Assembly (NCBI GenBank): GCA_013420905.1
Contig: JAAXNY010000001.1
Location: forward strand, 5,270,001 to 5,334,000
DNA length: 64,000 nucleotides
From: Collybia mongolica
Taxonomy: Eukaryota > Basidiomycota > Agaricomycetes > Agaricales > Clitocybaceae
Reading direction: 5' to 3'
Below the pieces are notes generated by a model. It worked only from the letters and a program-made list of their open reading frames with translations. It ran no database searches and was not told the origin of the DNA. Position numbers and translations under genes: made by a program. Below, in pieces: positions 54,126-64,000 of the stretch. How positions within the stretch are numbered: the first letter of the stretch is position 1; each line of letters opens with the position of its first letter.

Positions 54126-55400
54126 GGTGGGATCTAGGATATAGGTGTAAGGAAAGTAGGGCGAAGGGGGCTCCACTGAACTCACTGAGTTCCGTTTATA
54201 ACAACAGCCTGCAAAGCAGCATATTCCGAGTCCGCAGTTATGCATCATGGAGGGGTGACTGCGGCATATCATGCGTTTTAAACCCAGGTCACATGGAATT
54301 CTCCTTTGGATTTCTGACCTCCTTTAAGGGCTGAGGAATTCACAGAGTGGGCCTCGCGGCGGGCTGAAGGCTAAGTGAACTCCAACGAGTCGACGGGTAA
54401 GTACTGGCCGCAGTCGTGGTGTTATCAGCGACTCCAATGAGGTGGGACATCAATTATTTAATTGTGTAGATGATATCTTGCGTACATAAAATTCATCATG
54501 ATAAACGGTGAGCACGATAATTGATTCCACAACGACGTACTAACACTGCTGCAAATGCGACTTCTGGAGACTGGAAAGATCTTCTAGCCGTTCTGTGTAG
54601 TGCGAAGAGAAACGGTTCAAGTGAGTCCTGTTACAACTTAGAACAAAAATGCATGCCACTCCAATAGCACGTTCGAGGGGAGGAAAATAAGCCAGGTGTC
54701 CGCGTGAAGGATGATAAGACCGATCTAACCGGATCTAGCTATAGAGAGGACTCGAGGAGGAGGGTTGGAGGCGGAGGTGAACATCTAACACTTGAATCAA
54801 TGGCCAGAGAGAGTGCAGACGGTGAAGAAGGGGCTGTGAAGCGAAAAAATCGTAATTTTGAACACATTCAAAAAGACTGAGAGGGTCATTGAAGAAGAGG
54901 CAAGGTGCAAGTGTTTCTCCTGGGTTTTGGCTTTTGCCCAAGCTTTTACATATCGCCCTTCCAGAACCATCTAACTAACTGGTTATCATACCACTAGTGG
55001 AGGCTGATTCTGAATACAATCCCCTGAAAAGTTATATTCTTGAGGCCGTAACCGTTTCCACGAACGCAGCAACGAACGTAGGCCCGGTCTTTGATGGGAC
55101 GCGTTTAGCAGGCGTTAACACAGCGTTCGTAGAACATTTGTAATACCAAATCCAACAGCTCTTAACCTCAAGAGAACAGAAAGATCAATAAAACCATACT
55201 TACACCACGATATCCGTTGATTGGCTAATTTCCGGGCCAGCTAAAGGAACTATAGGTGGAACCTTTGTTCAAACGAGGATGAGACTACTTGTATTTACAA
55301 TTTCCGAGCATACAAGTGACGCACGTGTGTACTACGGAAGCCAGCTGTTCCTCAACGGGACCGCGCTGGTGGTAATACGCCTCCGAGAATTTTGGGAAAT
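54126..55400. other. Gene-free stretch
   Basis: No supported gene; the open frame at 54735-54941 lacks a domain. No repeats were recognised. Confidence 0.5.
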
Positions 55401-58400
55401 CTAAAGAAAATTTGTATCCTTCCAATATTTGATCCACAACGCAACAGCTTCCTGTCCCAATGGAGCCTGATCCAACTGACGGAACGATGAGGAATACTTG
55501 TGAGCGTTGGTGAGCTCAAATTGAGCCCTTCCGCCAGCTTCTTTGTGGGTCTGATCTTTTGAATGAGTCACCTTTTTCCTTGCCTCATCGTCCGTCATAG
55601 CAAAATGCCAGAAGAAGGGAAGAATTTTCGCTGCAGGGAGCGCTTGAACATGACCACTGGCCTTTTTGTCCTCCAGTTGGCCAACCCATTCACTAAAGCG
55701 AACGACAGACAACTGGGATACCGTAATCCCTTGCGACCAAAGCTGCTCAGAAATGTGGTTCACAATGGAATCCCATGATGTGGGATTAGGGTGAAGTAGA
55801 TTGACAACAGGGATCTCGCAGGAAGAGAACAGAAGCTCAACAATAGCTTTAGCGAGAAACGGCATAGAAATCCAGGACACAGCCTGAAACATCACATCAC
55901 GTCAGTCGATGCAAAAAGGCGGAATGATTACAGAAAACGCACCCCGATCGCTGAAGGCAATGCGCCAATTGTTACACTAGATTTTACCATTGCGGGAACC
56001 CAGTCGCTACTGGCCCACGCCCCTGCAGGCAGTCCTCCGGCAACCTGGCCGATACGCAGGGTAGTCCCTTTGACACCAGATTTTGCCAAAATAGCTTCCA
56101 CGACGTGTTTGCTCTCTCCATATCCTTTTCCCAGTGCATATTTCGAGTCTACGAGCGCCTCTGGGACGTATCCATGATCACCGTTCCAGTTTTGAGCCGC
56201 GCTCGTCGACGATGTGAAATAGAAGTGGATGGAATATTTTGAAGAGCGGCATACTTCAAGGAGAGCATGGGTGGATCGAATAAGCGGTTCAAAGGAGGAT
56301 AGAGACAGATTAAAGTCCAATCTCCAAGCATTGTGAATAATGATGTCCACGTGGTCCTTCCATTGGATTAAGTTTTTCTCCTCAATGAGGTCACCTTCGA
56401 GCCAAACCACCTTTTCAGACAGCAGCAAAAGGGCGTCGAGACCTTTTGAACGAAAGGATTCGATTTGGCGTTCAGAGGAGTGTATCTCTCTCTCTCTGTT
56501 GACAGTAAAAATCTTCGTGATCTCCGAGTGACGGAGTAGCTCTTCCAGTATATAACTTCCAAGAGAGCCAGTGGAACCTGTCAAGAGCACTGCCACTCCT
56601 TCGCATGTACGTCCGACATGATCTTGCTCCGGTGAATTAAAGCTAGAATACTTCGCGATCATAGCTTCCAGCTTGTCCAGCTTAGAGCTACCATGAGGTT
56701 GAGAGATGTTACCGGCAACCACGTTCAGTATCGCATCCGTCAAAGCATATATTGTCGGATTCTCATATATGAATGTCGGACTGAGGGCGCAAAAGACGTC
56801 ATCAGGTAGTGCCGTTGTGATTTGTGATTGGAGAGATGTAGCACTGATGCTAGCTTTCCCGGTCAGTAAGGCAATTCCGTCTCGAAGAATTGAATCAATT
56901 CAAGTACCTATCAAACCCAGCTTTAAAAATGTCGTCATCGACATGAAGACTGGAGTATTGCGATGGAAGCAAGCTGGCAGTCAGTTGTTCTAACCATGCA
57001 AGCACATGGCCCCTTTCCCAGCTTGCAGGCGACCTAAAACCTGTGTTTGGATGGAAACCTGTGTATGCACCCGTAATCTCGTCCTCGAACTTCATTAGTG
57101 TAGCTTGCAGAGCCAAGCTCCCTTTTCCGACGCGCTCCATGGGCTTATCGTGGGTTGCAACAATGATCATTTCATGCAAGATTCGACCAAAAGTAGGAGC
57201 CAGTGAATTTGCTTCTCTGATGAACGGCCTACAATACACGCGCGTTAAATAATAAAACGACAATTGAGTTAGATTGGCGTACCAAACCGTATCAATCAAA
57301 TCCGCATCTTTGCCGAACCATCGCTCAGAGTCTCGAGGTTCGATAATTATCCCACAGTGCGGGTGTCCTCTCCCAAACATCAGTGCTCCAGAGAGCTCGG
57401 GGGCGGAATTAATTTTGTCTTCCATGGGAGTAGGAACCACTTTTTCTCCTGAAGAAAGTACAATCACATCATCAGTTCGTCCAACGCTATACAAACACTA
57501 TTTAAAAAATTTGGAACGGTTCCCGACTGAAGCCACTTACACTCGCCATAATCCTTTCCTCGTGGGGTGTGCCTGCACAATGTCATGGGTAGCATACCCG
57601 CATGCGTCCGGTAAGTTCTCGATTGAAGGTTGATGCGATGCGGTGGTCTGAAATTATACACACATCAGCAAGCACACTTAACGCAGACGCGATCAAGGAC
57701 CAACCAATATTTGTAATTCGAAGATGTCTGAGGAACCGGTTTGAGGGACTAGCCTGGGAGTAACGTATTTATTGAATGACACGTAACGCCAATCTTTCAG
57801 TCTCTGGGTGATATTTGCAAAAACCTTAATAGAAGGGTGCCCAGTATCGTCAAGTGGAAGACGATAAGTAGGTATCCCAAACTCCGTGGCCCCATAGCTG
57901 GTGCAAAGTGGAACACCTTGACGGACCAAATCATCACCGACATCTCGGGGTAGAGGTCCTGAACTGCAACACTGAGAATATATTAGTGACACATGGTCGA
58001 AGAGTAGTTTATCAAAACCATACAACGCATTTTAGTGACTTGAGTACCTTCACATGCGCCGGATTGACCCGCCACGCAGTAAGTAAAGAAGGGACACTTA
58101 AGAGCATATCTGCATTCGTCCATTGAATGTGTTGGAGAACGTTCGAGGGCTGAGGAAAGATCTGGGTTGCATCATTGAAACTTTCACCTAACATGATGGT
58201 TATTCCATTGAAGGAATAGAAAATCGACTGACAAACCCGTGCGAAAATCATAAGTCATTGGCGGAAATAATGCAGCAGGTTTGCAGAGCGTAAGAGGATA
58301 AAGTAATTGGAAATTGACTCCGAAAGCATGAAAACCAGGAATAGCCATGGCAGCGCAGATCTGAATGGCATCATCCTTGATTCCTGATACGTCGACTGCA

Positions 58401-59172
58401 ATGGGGATTAGCTGAAGGCGCAGAACCTAAGATATCCACGTACGGAACTTTATCCAGTGTAGAGCTGTTGCGAAAGTTTGGGGAACCGGTTTTGGAAACC
58501 CTACGTGAAATTGGTTTGGTTTTTATCATTCAACAGAATGAAAGACTAGTAACAGACTAACCGGTACTACCGCTGGAGTGGATTATGAAGGCAATGTCAG
58601 ATGGGTGAATACTAGAAGCTTTATGTGGTAAAATGTCTGCAGAGAACCCATCCCTGTCTGGCCGATAAAGGTCGGCCAAAGTCGGCATTGCATGGATGGA
58701 CAGCCCAGAAACAGTCAGTGAGCTGACCAAGCCAACATCAGTCCGACTGGATGATACAATAATGACATCTGAGCAATCCATTTTATTCAGCATTTCGTCA
58801 ATTGCTGCAGGGGGATTTCGAGGTGAAATTAGAAAGGGCTGTTTGAACCTTACATGAGAAATTGCCAAAAGAAATCAGAAGATGACTGACCACAAGTCCA
58901 GCGTCAATGCAAGCAAGGGTGACTGTCTAGTAGAGCAAAATGTCAGCATTTGCGACGATAGCCACGACTCTTCTATCCGTCCCCCCACAGAGCGAGCGAA
59001 TAGTGTGTGCAGCACGATGAACTGCATGCCCAAACATTTGAAATGATATGTTGACAGGGTTCCCATCTCCATAGGAGAATGTGTAAATAGTAGTTTCTGG
59101 ATTGTGAGTGAGATGAAAGTCAAGCAAGTCGCATAAGTGCAGAGATCCGTCGAGGGGAGGGAGTTGGACCAT
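55401..59172 (-). CDS. NRPS-like carboxylic acid reductase (adenylation-thiolation-reductase)
   Basis: Activates a carboxylic acid as adenylate, loads it on a phosphopantetheine arm and releases it as aldehyde with NAD(P)H. The start at 59172 gives MVQLPPLDGSLHLCDLLDFH. The adenylation domain carries IIHSSGSTG-FPKPVPQTF (P-loop), TSYGATEFGIP, a block with GLWRVVGRTDDVIVLSSGEK, and VPTPMEDKI. The carrier site reads DDDIFKAGFDSISATSLQSQ once the intron near 56890-56917 is removed, so the Ser that takes the arm is present. The reductase domain has VLLTGSTGSLGSYILEELL (nucleotide loop), HNAWRLDFNLSLSSFE, FTSSTSAAQNW and YALGKGYGESKHVVEAIL (catalytic Tyr and Lys). There is no condensation domain. 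Basidiomycete enzymes of this type reduce aryl or amino acids; the substrate here is unknown. Confidence 0.93.
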
Positions 59173-59657
59173 GATATGAACGAGTAATCTATGAAGTCGA
59201 AAAATCAGGAAGGAGCTGGTGGGAAAACCTCAAGGTTGTAGGTACACACATATACACGGTATGACATTGCCTTATACCATCGAGTCCGATGCATGTGCGA
59301 GAAGGCTGACCTGTTCTTGTCTGTCCGTCAAGAATACATTAGGATCGGGGGGCAGCGACATGAACGGATTTTTGAAAGGATCGGAATTCGCGACTCCCTG
59401 AGCCCTTCGGGCCGTTAACTTCCCAGAAAGGAACTTACCGGCTTTTCAATCCCTCCACCTTCTTATCCCCCCTGCCGCTTTTCACTCCTTTCTTCCACCA
59501 AGTTCTCACAGCATCTAAATTAATCAGATTGAAGGCTTTTGCACACTTGTTGATCGCATTGAAGTCTTTTTGTGGTTATTTGTGCTGGGGTTGGAAAGAA
59601 CGGTAATCAAATGGTATTGATTGGCCCTAAAGAAATGGGCCAGCCTTGGGTCAGCGG
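59173..59657. other. Upstream region of the reductase gene
   Basis: 485 bp with the presumed promoter. No gene seen. It ends at the target duplication of the MITE. Confidence 0.55.
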
Positions 59658-60186
59658 GCGGTATGAGGGCCCCTAAAAATACCCTATAATGCCGTCTCAC
59701 CATTCCGATAAAAATCAGCAAAAATTTTGTCAGATGCCATGTCTGTTTCGAAAAAAACCGGATAAAACATGTTAAAAATTTGACAGAAGGCCAGTCCTCA
59801 AGGCCTCACGTCCAGATAACGCGGCGCCCTAGTTTAGTGTGCCAGGTGAGGATCCGGATAAATTTTGTGCGCCCTTGCACAACCAGCCGAAATATAAATT
59901 TCCAGAAACTCAAGTGGCAATCAATGCTCATGGAGCTTATAAGGCTATGCAAGGGGTCAGAAAAGTCGTGATTACAACGTTGGGGCATAGAAATAGAGCC
60001 AAAGCGAGAAATATTGTGATTTCCGTAACATTTTGATGATTTATTCAGAGGTAAAAAATCCGGATAAAACATGCCGTCCCAAAACCGGATCAAAATCGTC
60101 CAAAGTCGCCCAAACTTTGTCCAGATAAAGTCAGGAAAAAAGTGTGATTTTTCAGGACGGTGTATTTTCAGGGGTCCTGCGGTATG
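59658..60186. repeat. Target-site duplications flanking the hAT-like MITE
   Basis: GCGGTATG at 59658-59665 and again at 60179-60186, both 8 bp and identical, directly flanking the inverted ends. An 8-bp duplication is the hallmark of hAT transposition. Confidence 0.88.
59666..60178. mobile_element. hAT-like MITE, 513 bp
   Basis: Left end AGGGCCCCTAAAAATACCC; the right end read inversely is AGGACCCCTGAAAATACAC (16 of 19 match). Inside both ends the motif YCCGGATAAA or CCAGATAA recurs (about 59757, 59810, 59851, 60058, 60120, plus CCGATAAA at 59706), like sub-terminal transposase sites of hAT elements. No transposase is encoded, so it is non-autonomous. It sits between the reductase gene and the broken transporter gene. 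Confidence 0.85.
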
Positions 60187-60678
60187 ATGTTTGAAGGTGT
60201 GCAGGGGGGGGGACCATAGAAGGAACGACCATCTTCCTTCGGGTTCGGCTTTGGTCCAAGTATGCATCGGAATAATGATCCAGGATACATGGTAGGTGGG
60301 ACTTGGATATACATGCGATGCATGCGCATCCTCGGGAACGGTGCGAGGTGGGCGTCAGCGGCCGCAGAATCACGTGCCTTCTAGATTAGGATACGTCCTT
60401 GCCAAAAAAAGAAATCGGCCTGAAGTTGATTTTTTTTCTATCACCGGTGCACCCTTGCTTCGGTCTGTCCGTCGGGGACTACTTACTGCCACACCTTTTG
60501 AACCAGTCGGGTGTGATATTTGATCCTTACATGCATGCAATGGTAGGCGATTTTCATACTTAGTATAGCATGTAATCCTCTGGATCCCTGGAGTTAGTGT
60601 ACTGCGGCCCAGTATGCCATAAGGAAGGTAGTGTGGAGATATCAACATTGCTTTAATACATTTATTTCCTTCTATGTC
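60187..60678. other. Gene-free stretch
   Basis: No supported gene. Contains a G9 run at about 60204-60212. Confidence 0.5.
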
Positions 60679-62900
60679 TTAGAAAAAGCCCCTGAATACG
60701 CTACCTAGGAAAAACCATTTCCCTAAAACCATGAAAATGGTTGATCCTAACATGGTGACCGCTGTAGATATATGAAATGAGGAGTATGTCACAGCTTCAT
60801 TGACCTTACCTGCAAATACTCCGACCATGGTGAAATCAGCTTTATCCCCTTGGATGGCACCAGAGATTGGCAGCATCAGCAAATCCTGGGTCCCCTGCAA
60901 AGATCTGCTAGCAGCCCTGCATAGATACCCATAGACACCCATAGTGCCATAGATGCCATAGAGTAGGTTCTGTTGCTGTACACCTCTGTGCAGACCTCCA
61001 TAGCTCTCAGCAGTCATAGCTAAAATTATGCTCATCTGTAAAGTGCTACGAGGTCCTGGATAGTTCCACTTTTTACTGGGCAGAGCATGAGAGATTATGG
61101 TTCCAGTCTGTAGACACACCCCTTGCTTTCGAGATTTGTACAGTCCGGGAGAATAGGGCAGACAGTATTCCATTACATTGCCATATTTTTAGTGAGGTGG
61201 GGTTATTATCTATGAATTTAATAGGTAACGAGGATTACTCTAACCAAGTCTGACAGTCAATCGATAACATTACAAAGTCCCAGGCCATTGAGTATACTAA
61301 CCTACAGTAGGCGCAGGTGCAGGGCAATCTGTTTCTGACAGTTAGTGTAAATGGGTACAAATGAGTGTTCACCTACCAATGATGCCTCAGGTTGATCATA
61401 CAGTGCCATATGACTGTTCTGCCACAGGTTATTATGTGTAGAACTGTAGTGCAAGAGCATGCTTACCCTGACTTGTAGATGTTAACGAAGGTGACATCTC
61501 CCCATGGTAAACCCAGCCCTGCCAGCACTGGAGACTTCTTTGGCCAGCTTTCTGAATTGTGTCATGATCCACAGACACCCTTAGTCTTGGTCCAAGATAC
61601 TGAGTTCTTCCTCATCTGGTTGTTGACCGTTGAGACGTGGAATTGTATGGTGGGAGGAATTTGCCTCATAAACAGAACTTCAAATTGCCACCTCAGACCT
61701 CTGACAACACGGCAATACGGTTAAACCCGATGCCGGTAGACCCGCGACACTTCACATGACAGGTGCGGTATTCACATGGTATGGCCCGGCAACACCATAC
61801 CCGTACCTGCCACACCATGGTTTGAACCAAGCCATGCCCAACACTAGTCTTGGAGAATTTAGAATGGAACTTCATCTTGAGATGTTCAACCCAGTGTTCA
61901 TTGCCCTATCATGCAGTATGCATCCTAAGTAAACTTAGACAAGGCACAAAAACCTGTATTTTGCATACATACAATAATGTTGGATTTTGAATTTTAAGTA
62001 AGTTCGGCCCAATTTTGCACAATCTGCCACACCAAGCATATCCCTGGGCAGATAAGGTAGTAAATATACAGAACTGTATACAAGTATGAGCCACTATGGA
62101 TATCAGGACAGACAGGGTGGATTCTACACACAACTGCAAAGCACTGCAGAGTTCAGTACAACATCTATGGATGACTATGGGCACTACAAGGTCTGTCGGC
62201 TGATTGTGAGAAAAATCAGGGTTTGCTGATGAGTCCAATAAGTGCTCCTGGTAGTAAAGTTAATGAAAACTAATGGAGGAGGGATAAGTGTCAAACCTAT
62301 GGACAAAATCGACATTTGGACACCAGTTCTCCTTCCCACATCTTCCACAGAACCCATCTGAGCAACAGGGACAGCAAAAAGGCCAAGAAATCCTCCTGTG
62401 GTTAAGCTAATATTGAATGCTCAAATGAGGATATTCCAGAGATTAAATGAATAAAAGCACAAACCCATAGCCAATAGCCATCCCCATATATGTCAATTGG
62501 GACTCAGTAATAGCCCATCCAAGGATAAAGCCCACTGACAATATGGTAGTAAAGATAGTAAGATTGAGGGCACCAAACCAATTTGCAATAAATCCACAAA
62601 GCAAGCAGCCCGGAATGGTTGCTGTGTTAACTATAGCAATGAGATAGAAGGAAATGTCTGCTGAGATTCCTATTTTTAAGGCCTTAACTGTCATGAATGT
62701 CAGGGCTTACAGATGTCAGACTTTAATGAACACATTTTCAACATTACTCATGAGTAAAGAGTGCCAGAAAGGAAAGGAAAATAGCGAAGACATAGGAGAT
62801 ATATGCCGGAGATGTTATGACTCCACAAACATCAAGCAACCGGGGCAATTGACGTGGAGGAGGACGACGTGGTTTGATGATCTGTTAGTGATTTGATGCT
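60679..62900 (-). pseudogene. Monocarboxylate-transporter-like MFS gene, split and lacking its N-terminal half
   Basis: Only the C-terminal half is visible. Segments in order (minus strand) are: a block with SPAYISYVFAIFLSFLALFT (about 62825-62760), KIGISADISFYLIAIVNTAT and FIANWFGALNLTIFTTILSV (62680-62510), GGFLGLFAVPVAQMGSVEDV then GRRTGVQMSI (about 62400-62300), an intron, and GALIG. The gene resumes at about 60873 with LPISGAI, then DFTMVGVFAG, an intron, and AVTMLGSTIFMVLGKWFFLG to the stop at 60679. These match the second half of fungal monocarboxylate permeases (GxxxGPPISGAI, VGVFAG). Between GALIG and LPISG lies a 1358-bp inverted-repeat element. No N-terminal half was found between 62900 and the window end. 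Confidence 0.75.
60874..62231. mobile_element. 1358-bp inverted-repeat element inserted in the transporter gene
   Basis: Left end CATCAGCAAATCCTG (60874-60888); the right end read inversely is CATCAGCAAACCCTG (62217-62231), 14 of 15 matching. Removing it joins the transporter coding sequence ALIG to LPISGA with only AG (CT on the coding strand) present on both sides, so the target duplication would be 2 bp. The interior encodes no transposase I can recognise. It contains repeated CCATAG units at about 60915-60965. Class is uncertain. Confidence 0.65.
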
Positions 62901-63788
62901 TCTTGATCTTTTACTACCACCATCCGACTGTGGGAATTCATCCCTCCTGCACTAGATTGTCCCTAAACTACCTAACACCTCATCCCTAATTGACATTGCC
63001 TTTCATCAGACCACTCTTTTGGCCTGGGCCACTATCCTTTTATACCATATCCAAATTTTTAACTTATCAGAGCTGATCCTGACTATCTGCAGGGTCATCT
63101 CATCTTGCCTGTACTGGGGGCTTCACTAATCCGTTCACATCCACCCCATCAACTACCAGGCCACACGAGGACACCACAACTCTAGTACTCTGCTTCGCGC
63201 AGATCCTTAGGGAGCGTCACTGCCAACATCTTTGACGATTTATTCGTACTCACTTAACCACTACACCCAAACACAAAAAGAGGAAGGGGTCTGGCCCCCG
63301 ATCAGCTACTGTCCCTGCACAGAGCACACCTCTTGGGGAGAACACCAGTTTATCGACCAATGGTGGGATTTGGCGGCCTCATTTTGGAGGGGAGTTGTCA
63401 CTTTGGGAGAGCAGTGTGGAACAGGGGGGAAAGTAATAGGGGGGATTCAGGAGAGGGGGAGCAGGTTTGAGGTATGGGTTGTTCATTTAGATTGGACATT
63501 TATCTTCAACACTGGGGGGGAGTAGTGGGTTTCCAGGGCAACCTGAAAATACTAGGAGGGGAGTGGAATGGGGTACCAATGTGAAGGGAGGGGACCATGC
63601 CCCAACAAGTGAAGGCAAACCTTTAAGGCATTGGGAGGTTCAGACATGGTACAGTACAATACCATTGGACTGCAGGTATCCTCAGTCTAGACCCGTAATA
63701 TGACCTGGAGAGCAACTTAGTGTACAGCTCCACCCTGATGGCCCATTACAGATTACTTAGTGGTAATAGGTATTTATGCCTGCATGTA
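62901..63788. other. Gene-free, repeat-like stretch
   Basis: No supported gene. A plus-strand frame at 63232-63525 lies in G-rich sequence and has no recognisable domain. The upstream half of the transporter gene would be expected here but is absent. Confidence 0.5.
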
Positions 63789-64000
63789 CAGTGGCTCAAA
63801 AAACTGCCCCAATGTTTGTACATTTTTGAAAGATCAATATGGTATGAAGTGCTGACATAAGCAGGGGACCTGGGGTAATTATGTAAGATACTATGACATC
63901 GTGGCTTTCCAATGGACCCTGGATCATGTGATTTGGATCAATATCCATTAAGCTATAAGCCAAACAAAATGGCTACTTATTGGGGCAGTTTTTTGACCCT
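63789..64000. mobile_element. Tc1/mariner-like MITE, cut by the window end
   Basis: Left end CAGTGGCTCAAAAAACTGCC (63789 on) preceded by TA (63787-63788), continuing CCAAT. Near the window end, 63979-64000 read inversely is AGGGTCAAAAAACTGCCCCA followed by AT, which matches the left end from GGCTCAAAAAACTG on. CAGTGG starts and a TA target are typical of Tc1/mariner. The last few bases and the right TA lie outside the window. Length would be about 215 bp, without coding capacity. Confidence 0.75.

Noticed and set aside
1..64000. CRISPR arrays, bacterial operons, rRNA or tRNA genes
   Set aside because: None recognised by eye; the window is eukaryotic. A tRNAscan run would be needed to exclude intron-containing tRNAs.

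Overview
The window is nuclear DNA from a filamentous basidiomycete, most likely an Agaricomycete. Genes are cut by many introns of about 45-65 bp with GT-AG borders. The gene content also fits: a GH7 cellobiohydrolase with a fungal CBM1, DUF6533-type membrane proteins, a Kre9/Knh1-like GPI-anchored wall protein, a DUF7330-type protein, an adenylation-thiolation-reductase enzyme and a Tad-type LINE. No species name can be given from sequence alone.

Left part (1-30 kb). Two tandem cytochrome P450 genes lie on the minus strand. The first is cut by the window edge. They belong to a segmental tandem duplication that also left a broken copy of the neighbouring Ser/Pro-rich gene at 1431-1683. Next come a Kre9-like wall protein, a DUF6533 gene, a two-RRM RNA-binding protein of the RBMS/MSSP type, a secreted GH7 cellobiohydrolase, two more tandem DUF6533 genes, a methionine-permease-like amino acid transporter and two tandem cyclophilins.

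Middle (30.7-37.3 kb). A complete LINE with two open ORFs, a poly-A tail and a perfect 13-bp target-site duplication sits between the cyclophilins and a catabolic cluster. It looks recently inserted.

Catabolic cluster (37.8-53.1 kb). This is the most interesting region. It holds a quinate permease, 3-dehydroshikimate dehydratase, a SnoaL/NTF2-fold protein, catabolic type II 3-dehydroquinase, a quinate/shikimate dehydrogenase, an intradiol ring-cleavage dioxygenase of the hydroxyquinol type and maleylacetate reductase. Together they describe a route from quinate or shikimate through protocatechuate and hydroxyquinol to 3-oxoadipate. Only the protocatechuate-to-hydroxyquinol step has no obvious enzyme here. 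A decayed second copy of the 5' part of the maleylacetate reductase gene lies about 3 kb upstream. A double VHL-beta-domain gene with a frame break sits between the two copies.

Right part (53-64 kb). A DUF7330-type gene is followed by a large adenylation-thiolation-reductase gene (carboxylic acid reductase type). The last 4.5 kb are rich in mobile elements: a 513-bp hAT-like MITE with a perfect 8-bp target duplication, a monocarboxylate-transporter-like gene split by a 1.36-kb inverted-repeat element and lacking its N-terminal half, and the start of a Tc1/mariner-like MITE cut by the window end.

Gene models were spliced by eye. Where exon lengths were summed they are stated; other splice junctions are approximate.
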